Below are positions 56,384 through 64,000 of a DNA stretch of 64,000 nucleotides, piece after piece. Position 1 is the stretch's first letter, and the number at the start of each line of letters is the position of its first letter. The notes beneath the pieces were generated by a model. That model had not been told where the DNA came from, searched no databases, and was given only the letters and a program-made list of their open reading frames with translations. The translations under genes and the position numbers were made by a program. This stretch comes from Parietaria judaica (taxonomy: Eukaryota; Streptophyta; Magnoliopsida; Rosales; Urticaceae), in contig OX940864.1 of the NCBI GenBank assembly GCA_954871525.1, forward strand, positions 20,640,001 to 20,704,000, given 5' to 3'.

Positions 56384-56697
56384 CAGAGCTGCACACCAAT
56401 AGATCGCGATCGATCGCGAAAAAATCGTGAAAAATCGTGAAAGATGGAGTCGCGACGCGTCGTGGCTGCCGGAATCGCGACCGGTCGTGGCTTCGTCGCG
56501 ATGGCAGGCCGAGAGAGAGAGAGAGAGTCTGTGAGAAGGAGAGAGAGAGAGAGAGAGGGAGAGAGAGAGAGAGGGCTGCAGAGGGTGGAGTCGCGACTTT
56601 CATCCCCGTTCGCGACCGTTCGCGATTTTCAGCCCACCATCGCGACGCCGTCGCGACTCGTCGAGTCGCCAGTGGCGACCATCGCTGTGCAGCTCTA
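56384..56697. mobile_element. hAT MITE (314 bp) with CGCGA subterminal repeats
   Basis: Ends CAGAGCTGCACA and TGTGCAGCTCTA are perfect inverses except at the first base and are flanked by the exact 8-bp duplication AAGTTAGA (56376-56383 and 56698-56705). The element is little more than two subterminal zones dense in TCGCGAC/ATCGCGA words around a GA microsatellite (56,511-56,572). It belongs to the family of the copies at 1-1,318 and 11,059-13,030 and could be moved in trans by their autonomous relative. Confidence 0.93.
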
Positions 56698-56705
56698 AAG
56701 TTAGA

Positions 56706-57269
56706 ATCTTCATTGCCTTTTTCATTATAATTTGGTACATTTTTTTTTGTCACTAATCATAATGGGCTCTGAAATAAAAATTGGATGGTCCAAAACTTAT
56801 AGTTTGACAATCATAATATAATTATAACTATTATCATCAAATACATTTTTATCATAAATTAGTTTTTTTAATATTATAAGGATTGAAGATTCAGATTGAA
56901 AGTATACCCTCTTAATTTTAACTTATTATCTTATTAAAAATTTGATATATTATTATTCACAAAGTAATACCTTTTGGAAGTTAACAATAGTACTAAAGCA
57001 CAGTATATTTGTTCTTTGTTTTGGATCAGTGGCACAACAATTTGAAGTTGAACCTTGAGCTAAATTTGAGAGAGAGAGAGAGGAGTGCGGTAGTCGGATG
57101 GAGGTGGCTGGTGCCGGTGTGTGTCTGTGAGAACGAGAGAGAGAGTGAGATAAATGCGGATGAGAAACAAACTTAAAAGCCCCACAACGGCGGCATTTAA
57201 AATATCGTCATTAAAGTTTAAAATGTCGTCACTATAAGATTTAGGCATTGAACTAGACAAATACAAAAT
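56706..57269. other. No gene seen
   Basis: AT-rich DNA with a GA-rich stretch at 57,067-57,150; nothing conserved recognised. Confidence 0.55.
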
Positions 57270-57274
57270 ATTAT

Positions 57275-57933
57275 TGTTAAGGTCGGATTTGGTCAAATCC
57301 ATCCTCAACACAACTCGTGTCGTTTTGTCCATAAACGACACAAGAAGAGGGCGACGAAGTTCATTGACCGAGGGTCAAACAAGGGACATCCTCGAGGAGG
57401 TTAAAACCTGCGAGGAAGTCTGAACGGGACAGAGGCGAGCCTGCGAGGAGCTTCGTTATGATGAATTGTGCAGGACCGAATGACTATTCACGAGATGTGC
57501 ATTTAATGAAGCTCACCTACCCATTCTGGCCGCCTGCTCCAAGGATGACGAAAAAGCATGGGTTCACTACGCTTCCTTCCAACCACGCCCGAAGGGACTA
57601 TCGACTGGACGTGAGAAAAGGCGGGAAAAGAGGCGATGGCCGATAGGAACTCTATAAAAGGCAAGTGAAGCCTCATTTGTAAAGGTTGGCAAAAATAGAG
57701 AGAAGAAGGAGAATCTTGTAAGAGAAAGACTTGAACAGAAATAGCGAGAGTTCACAAGAATTAGAGAGAATTATTTGTACTCGATCCTTCAACTGTCCAG
57801 CTATTCAACGAAAGAAAACCGAGCTCTTATCGGAAATATAATAAATCAAAGATATTCACAGATCATTGTTATTAACTTGTTTGTTGTGTTTATTTTTGTG
57901 ACTGGAAGAGGGAGGTGAAAATCGCCCTCTACA
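57275..57933 (+). mobile_element. Solo LTR (659 bp) related to the right-edge LTR
   Basis: Starts TGTTAAGGTCGGATTTGG and ends GCCCTCTACA, flanked by the exact 5-bp duplication ATTAT (57270-57274 and 57934-57938). It has a TATA box (CTATAAAAGG at about 57,651) followed by a GA-rich transcribed part. The GGTCGGAT start, GCATTTAATG words and TATA context recur in the LTR at the right edge of the window. Confidence 0.85.
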
Positions 57934-58066
57934 ATTATCATCGCTATAAGATACATGTATCGTTGTCTCGTGTAAAATTTGACGCAAGTGTACGCACCTT
58001 GATATAAACGGCAGAAACGTAGAAAACCCTATAACAATTAACAAGGATAAATGTCCTTACTAATAA

Positions 58067-58374
58067 GAGACAATCGCGGCAAAAGTGTTGACCAACTGAG
58101 ACGACAATAGTTTAAAATAAAAAAATAGTAATAAAAGTACTCAAAGTCAACATAGACGATACATTTTTTCGTCTAATTTTTTTTTACAGACGTTGGTTAA
58201 ATGCTATCTCATCCAACTATCTAGCATCTTTCTGTCATTTGAATTCGATAAAAAATTTGGACGAAAAAATGTGGTGCCACGCATTTGTAGATTGTTGATT
58301 TTTTGCCGCTATATATTTTTTAGACCCGTGCACCTCAATTGGTCAAAGTTTAATACTTTTACAGCGATTATCCC
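58067..58374. mobile_element. Mutator-like MITE (308 bp)
   Basis: Left end GAGACAATCGCGGCAAAAGT and right end (inverse) GGGATAATCGCTGTAAAAGT belong to the same terminal-repeat family as the MITEs at 29,538, 32,523 and 42,817. Flanks TACTAATAA (58058-58066) and TATAAATAA (58375-58383) match at 7 of 9 bases. Confidence 0.7.
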
Positions 58375-58628
58375 TATAAATAAATACATATATACGTAAT
58401 AAAACTAAAACAAAGAGAATTTTCCATATGATTAGCACAATGTAACGATGACATATTGTCGTCACTACAAGCTTCGCTTCTTGAATTGTATTTTGCTCCG
58501 ATCTATTAATATCATGACATTATTATCCCAACCCTACTAATATTAATTTTACTATACATGATTATATTATAGTTCAGTATTATTTTTTATTATTAATAAT
58601 TGACTCCACATCCATACCTTTATTACAT

Positions 58629-59284
58629 GAAAACCTTTATAAATTAATAATGTTGGGACCACCCAAATTTATATATTTTTGATTATTAATTTATGAAGTA
58701 TTAGTTATATAATCATTATAATTAGAAGAGAAAAAAAATTCTTCTATTAACATGTCAAAAATATTGTAATCATAATACATAGTTTGAAGATGATATAAGT
58801 GAAATAGAGCTTGTTTTAACAGTGGTGCAATTGTAGCGACAATTACTTTGAACAATTTTTTGTCATATCACGAAAATACAAGACCAGACTTTCTTAATGT
58901 TATCCAGAAACTGAGAGTTGAAGGTGAAGACACATAAATTTCAAGAATAAGCAAATAACTTTATAATCACATTTTAAAAACACTATGTGATTAGTTACTT
59001 AGTGTAATTTATTTTTATTTATAAGATGATTTTTAACTAGTTATGCAATATTATATTTTATTTTTTGTGATTTTATAATTAGATATGTAATATTATTATT
59101 TTCATATTGAATTATTAATATATATATATATATATATCAATTGGGACTTATATACTTCTAAAAAATTATTATCTTATAAATTTAGCGAATTATTAACTTA
59201 GCTCATTAGGCCCGAATCGGGACCGAATAATTATTTAATTGAAGTTATTAATTTATCGAGTATTAATTTATCGAGGTTCTACTA
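58629..59284. mobile_element. MITE with AACCTTTATAAATTAAT ends
   Basis: The left end AAAACCTTTATAAATTAATA and the right end, inverse of GTAGAACCTCGATAAATTAAT, match the family at 32,891-33,568. Inner words such as GGGACC, GCCCGAATCGGGACCG and TATATACTT are shared with it in order. More decayed than its relative; edges approximate. Confidence 0.65.
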
Positions 59285-59910
59285 GTTATTAAAAACTCCT
59301 AACACTTTATGGTTCACTTTATCTAGTAATTTACCAGATCCACGATACTCGTTATATCTGAATATTTATGCTATAATATTTCATAGCAATTTTAAGATCA
59401 ACTAGATACTTTAATTGTTTTTAATTAAGATTAAAAATTTACATGCAGGGAATTAAGATTAAAAATTTTCAAGACACTTGTATATGAAACCCATCTCATT
59501 GAATCGCGTTGGGATATAGATTTATCTTGCTGCATCTCCCTAAATTTCATAAACTTCTTTGAACACTTAACTTTAACCGCTGACCGAAGCCATATATCGG
59601 TATTCACCGTAGGAACGGAATGGAACGGAATGGTTTCGATCGTTGAACGTTGAAGATTGTCGTATCACTAGGTTCATGCTAGTCGAACACCTGGGAATGC
59701 TGAAGAACGGTGACATTCGCTTTCGAAAAATCAGCTAAGTCGAGACATAAGTCAACCTTCTTTGACTGCTCACGTGACTACAAAATCTGGCCCTGTGTCC
59801 AACCGTAGATTGGGTTCACTGTTAATCAATTTTTGTACATTAACACAAATTAATCATAGGCATAAATCTCACGTAAGTAATACTAATTCTCAGCTTTGAT
59901 TTCATCTGAA
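59285..59910. other. No gene seen
   Basis: Mixed sequence; the part at about 59,560-59,800 is less AT-rich but has no open frame of note. Confidence 0.5.
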
Positions 59911-59915
59911 TGAAG

Positions 59916-60519
59916 TGTAGGAAATGCCCGAATCGGGATTTGAGTCCGTTTGACTTTTCGGGTCTGACCCGACAACATTTAATTGGCACGGTATTTGTGA
60001 AACTGATAATTAATTAATTAATTATGATCTAATGGGCCTGAACTCATTTACTGGGCTCAAAAGCCCATTAGGTCATTTAACCTTGTGGGCTATTTAAGCC
60101 ACAGGGAGCTCACAAATTCGCCTAACCCTAGCCTCTAGAGATCAGAAAATTCGCCCCATACTCTAGCAAGATAGAGGACGAGTTTTCTCTCCCAGTGTTC
60201 CCGTCGGTTTTGTCGTCTAATCACCGAGAGAGAGCTAGCTGTCAATCGAGGAGATTTCCGGTCTTAGAGACGTTCCCGCAGCGACGTGGTGGACGAGTTA
60301 GAGGCTTTACATCTGTGAAGCACGATCAAACCGCGCCAATCTCGAGCACGCACGCACAGGAGAAATCGATAATAGTTGGTACTCTTGGCAAAAGTATCGA
60401 AAGTCTGAACGTATCGAATTTCTTATCTTAATATTCGAATATATTCTAGATCATAATTTCAATGATATCCCGGGATTTTCGCACCTGAGATTGAGAAAAG
60501 TCATCTGAAAAACTCAACG
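59916..60519 (+). mobile_element. Solo LTR (about 604 bp), relative of the one at 16,776
   Basis: It starts TGTAGGAAATGCCCGAATC and ends ACTCAACG, flanked by TGAAG (59911-59915 and 60520-60524). The last two bases are CG rather than the expected CA, so the end is mutated or off by a little. Sequence order (TGTAGGAA, TTTAAGCC, AACCCTAG, TTTTCTCTCCC, TAATCACCGAGA, GCGACGTGGTGGACGAGTTA) parallels the minus-strand LTR at 16,776-17,802. Confidence 0.65.
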
Positions 60520-60524
60520 TGAAG

Positions 60525-61715
60525 ATCGTAAAGATAAATTTAATTGAATCATTATATACTTTCTATACATACTCTATTTGAATATAATATTTGTAAAAAA
60601 AGAAAATAACTCACCATTTACAATGATCTACGAAATTAAAACTTGTGTTAGGAAATTAAAGGGAGAAAAGATGGAGAGAGAAAGGCACTTGTTAAAGAAT
60701 TTTGATTGGAGGGACCAAAGAGTTGATCACGTGGTGGACATGCATGACTTCACGTGCAACACCATGCCTATGTCCCGCCACGTGGCAACATGTGGTCCCG
60801 ACATTTGGCCACTCGTGCACTTCATCTGTCCTTCTCTCACCGGAGACTTCGTTTCGCTTCAATCATTGGATGCTCTCTCGGATTCTCATCTCCTATGCTT
60901 CTCTCTCACGCGCCGACTCTCGTCTTTATTCCACGCGCAATTTTATTTAGTTATTTATAATAATCCCTAGTAGGGTTGAAAATATTGTATTCGCCATTCG
61001 GTTCTCCGTCCCAATTTCTAGTTTAGAAATATGATATTGAGTCTCTTGAAGAAGTTTCTCATCATGAACGAAAAAATAACGGAGAATCCTCAAAAACAAT
61101 TAAATCTCTAAATAAAAAACCGAGATGACATCTAAATTCTAAAGAGAAGTAGGAGATTTTTCTAACCTTCAGAGTGAGGATATTTTGCTGAATGAATTCT
61201 TTATTAAGTTTACCCCTTTATACTTGGTGTATATAGACTCGTGGTTTTGATCTAATGGGCCCGTTTTTAATCTTGAGAAACTCCGTCATAAGAAACAGAG
61301 AATATTAGTTCTTATTCTCTCTTGAATTAGCCGGCGCAACTTATTTTAAACTTCTTATGTCTAAGTTTTGATTTTTTACTTTCGATCAAAGAATTTGATT
61401 TTTAGCCTTTTGGATGTCGAATTATGTTCTTACGTTGACTTTCTTTCCCAATCATGTCTTCAAGTTTGAAGAAGTTATATTTTCAAACCTTAATCATTCT
61501 TTGAATAAAGTTATGAGCTTTACAAACCAAATTTTGGAGAATGAGCTTCACTATACATAATTAACTTCTTCTTCTAAGTATTTTTCTCCAAGGGGCCAGC
61601 GAGGCAGCCCTAATTCTCGCAGTGCGCTTGCTACTCGTCGATGGCTTACGCATAATGCGCATTTACGTTCACAAATCGCAGCGTTGTGAGGATATTTCAT
61701 GCGGTAAAAGAATAA

Positions 61716-61777
<62 letters not shown>

Positions 61778-62342
61778 TGTCTATGCTATGTGCTTAACCC
61801 TTGAAGTTATTAGATTGTATGTTCGAAGCGGATTCTTAAGTCTTTGCTCAATCCGTAATTTCACATTCCGGAATAATTTATCAGTATGAACTCTTAGATG
61901 AGAGTTATTTTATAAATAGCGCTTTATAAATTAATTAACCTAGAGTTATTTTCACTCCCTCATACCCGATTTTTTTTTAATCATAGTAAATTCTTCTCCG
62001 GCACAATATTGGTCTTTTTTTCTTCTTCAAATTAAACTTATACATAGAATTCCTACGTTGAATATGTGTACTTTCTTTGAAAGTTCAAAACTCTTAAAAA
62101 TTGTGGAAAATCCACATGTTTTTGTACGTTTTTTTTTATATATATTGAAAGAATTTAAAAAATTTAAGTGAAATTTTGACGGACGCCCCTAAAAAATTCA
62201 CACTTTTGACGGAAAAAATTAAATTCACACTATTTTTTTTAATGAAAAACTCTATTAACATATCCATAAAATTTGTCAACAATCTCGCTTGTCAATTTTA
62301 ATTTCTACTTTATACGTACATTTTATTGATAATACTTGTAAC
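60525..62342. other. No gene seen; ACGTG-rich stretch and long (TA)n
   Basis: Contains an ACGTG-rich, GC-richer segment at 60,725-60,910 (see findings) and a TA microsatellite of about 48 bp at 61,721-61,773. No exon-like conserved frame was recognised. Confidence 0.5.
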
Positions 62343-62999
62343 TAGGGGTGTACAAAAAAGACCCTAAACCGAATCTAAAACCGATAACATTAATTTATCG
62401 ATTTTTTCACTACCGAAAATTTATGCTTTTATTAAAATACCAAAAAATGCGGTTTAAACCGCTACCGCTTTTTGCTGAATGGTAGCGATTACGGGGTTCA
62501 CGGTAAAAACCGCTACCAATTATCGATTAACTCGATAATAAAGTTGTATGTTTTTATACATTTAAAAATAGATAAATGTAAGACTTTAAGCATTTAATAT
62601 CTATATAACTATGTTTTGGCATTGATTTTCTCGATTCATTCAATCTTATTTTATTTTGAACAATTTTTGTTGTTATTGCAATAATTTATTCCCGTTTGAA
62701 TAAGAATGAATGAAGGCCGTAAAGAATTGACTCCATTTGAATTATTTTATCAATTAGTTCTTTTTTTATACTTTAGATTATGTAGTACTAATTTGATTTT
62801 TCAAATATATGAAGATTATATCGCGTTGCGTAAAAATGCGGTTAAAACCGAATTTAAAACCGATATATCAGTATATGGTAAAATTGGTTTTAAACTTCAA
62901 TAGCGCGACTTTCAGTTCTAAAATTGAAAAACCCAAAAATGTGATAATCTATACGAATAGGTATGAAAACCGAACCGAAGACTCGTTTGTTCACCCCTA
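62343..62999. mobile_element. hAT-like MITE (657 bp), exact target duplication
   Basis: Ends TAGGGGTGTACAAA and TTTGTTCACCCCTA are inverted with one mismatch and flanked by the exact 8-bp duplication CTTGTAAC (62335-62342 and 63000-63007). Interior words AAACCGATA/CGGTTTAAACCG occur in both orientations. Related in its ends to the element at 54,906. Confidence 0.9.
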
Positions 63000-63007
63000 C
63001 TTGTAAC

Positions 63008-63390
63008 TCTTCGACATATACTCGTAAATTTGATGTGTGCCACGTGTTAGGTTCCCATTATCATGTGTTAGTTCGTACAATCGGAAGTCCACGTGATTGT
63101 CACCTGACTGTGGACCAATTTATTTTCTGATAATAATATCTTAGCTTCTTCTCATCTCTTTTGCTCTTTGTTTGTTTCTCTAATTAGCCACACGATCGGG
63201 ATAACACTCTCGCGTCCTCTAGAAATTCTTCATTCCTTTTTCTTTGTCTCCATTTCCAAAATATTAATAATATAAAAAAAGAATAAGCATCAAGTTATGT
63301 CAATAAAGGAACGTGGTCCCCTGACTTTCTAAGTTTTGTTTCCTTAAATAGTCATAATCTTATTCAAATAGTGGCTCTACAGGACACTCG
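63008..63390. other. No gene seen
   Basis: Intergenic DNA with a few ACGTG cores (GCCACGTGTTAGG at about 63,040 and TCCACGTGATTG at about 63,089). Confidence 0.5.
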
Positions 63391-63396
63391 AACTTT

Positions 63397-64000
63397 CTAA
63401 TAACTATTGAGGTCGGATCCCCTCAACTAATAACAAAGCGACGTTTGAAGGAGCGACGGGATGACGAGGCGAAGAGAAGGGGAAGCAGCGTCGACGATAC
63501 GAGCGAGGAGAGGGTTACAATGAAGTGTCGACAGCACAAGAGAGAGTCGAGGAGACTCTGGTGCGACGAGAGGTGCTAACGGATGGGACAAGCATTTAAT
63601 GCTTGGGCACACCTCGATGGGACAAGCATTTAAAGCTCGAACACGCCTCGATGGGACAAGCATTTAATGCTCGAGCAGGCTTCGATGAGACGAACATTTA
63701 ATGCGGCCATGCCTACCCGCGCCTATCCACCTCGGGAGTAACCCCAGTCAGCTCAAACCACGCAGGGGGGGAGGGCATCAGACCTCTGCCATTCATGGGG
63801 GAACGGGTTGATGGGACTCCAATAGAGGTGGGAAGATTGGCCAGTTGGAGGAAACATGGATCTATAAAAGGGAGGAAAGAGCCCCATTAAAAGGGGGATT
63901 ATTCTTTGGACGAAAGGGAGAGATTAAGAGAAAAAGGGAGAAAGGGCTATACTTGTGAACCGAGTAGTTACGATATTATCAATACCAAATCGTCATCTTT
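63397..64000 (+). mobile_element. 5' part of an LTR, cut by the window edge
   Basis: Starts near TATTGAGGTCGGATCCCC, the counterpart of the TGTTAAGGTCGGATTTGG start of the solo LTR at 57,275. It carries four 34-bp direct repeats (63,582-63,717), a TATA box (CTATAAAAGGGAGG at 63,862), and a GA-rich leader. Whether it is a solo LTR or the start of a complete element lies beyond the window. Confidence 0.65.
63582..63717 (+). repeat. Four 34-bp tandem repeats in LTR U3
   Basis: Unit starts at 63582, 63616, 63650 and 63684, pattern GATGGGACAAGCATTTAATG followed by CTCGxxCACGCCTC. The fourth unit is most diverged. Tandem enhancer-like repeats upstream of the TATA box are common in plant LTRs. Confidence 0.9.

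Noticed and set aside
61721..61773. ORFs made of repeated YI or IY residues over TA tracts
   Set aside because: Microsatellite DNA read as codons; no gene.
1..64000. CRISPR array, bacterial operon or phage-like system
   Set aside because: The sequence is plant nuclear DNA with spliced genes. The regular repeats found are coding tandem repeats or LTR repeats without spacers.
1..64000. tRNA and other structured RNA genes
   Set aside because: No convincing A-box/B-box pair or cloverleaf was noticed by eye; a tRNAscan-SE run would decide.

Overview
This is nuclear DNA from a flowering plant, most likely a dicot. The evidence is AT-rich intergenic DNA, short GT-AG introns, plant-specific families (HD-Zip II, a DUF761 protein, LOGO-type serpins, large mTERF paralogs) and a dense load of plant transposons: hAT, Mutator-like, PIF/Harbinger, LTR and LINE. 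I cannot name the species. No CRISPR array, rRNA or convincing tRNA was seen.

Layout. Positions 1-8,100 are transposon remnants plus a broken HOP/STI1 fragment. Positions 8,106-10,406 hold a decayed serpin whose middle has become a 593-codon repeat ORF. Positions 11,059-13,030 are an internally deleted hAT element, perhaps inside an older element. Positions 15,722-17,802 hold two solo LTRs, the second carrying a nested LINE fragment. Positions 18,399-23,702 carry two tandem two-exon serpin genes. Positions 24,857-36,834 carry four tandem, intronless mTERF genes on the minus strand, separated by MITEs and a solo LTR. Positions 40,699-42,519 encode a membrane-anchored DUF761 protein. Positions 43,974-45,986 are ARPC5, the p16 subunit of the actin-nucleating Arp2/3 complex, in four exons. 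Positions 47,771-49,058 are an HD-Zip class II transcription factor in four exons. From 49.1 kb to the end I see no host gene, only MITEs, solo LTRs and the start of an LTR at the right edge.

The genes do not form a pathway. Two local families dominate. The serpins share promoter and intron positions but differ greatly in a low-complexity insertion between the helix C/D region and strand s2A: about 65 residues in one, about 260 in the next, and a 1.8-kb repeat ORF in the decayed copy. Both intact copies have a non-canonical reactive-centre loop with a repeated VNEEE-like motif. The mTERF cluster looks shaped by tandem duplication and gene conversion: the third gene joins a second-gene-like front to a fourth-gene-like back. 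MITEs or fold-back elements lie within about 65-115 bp upstream of the start codons of three of the four mTERF genes.

Transposon boundaries were fixed by reading terminal repeats and target-site duplications directly. Several are exact: a 314-bp hAT MITE, a 657-bp hAT MITE, a LINE with a 16-bp duplication, and three solo LTRs with 5-bp duplications. All family assignments come from recognition of the sequence; no database search was run.
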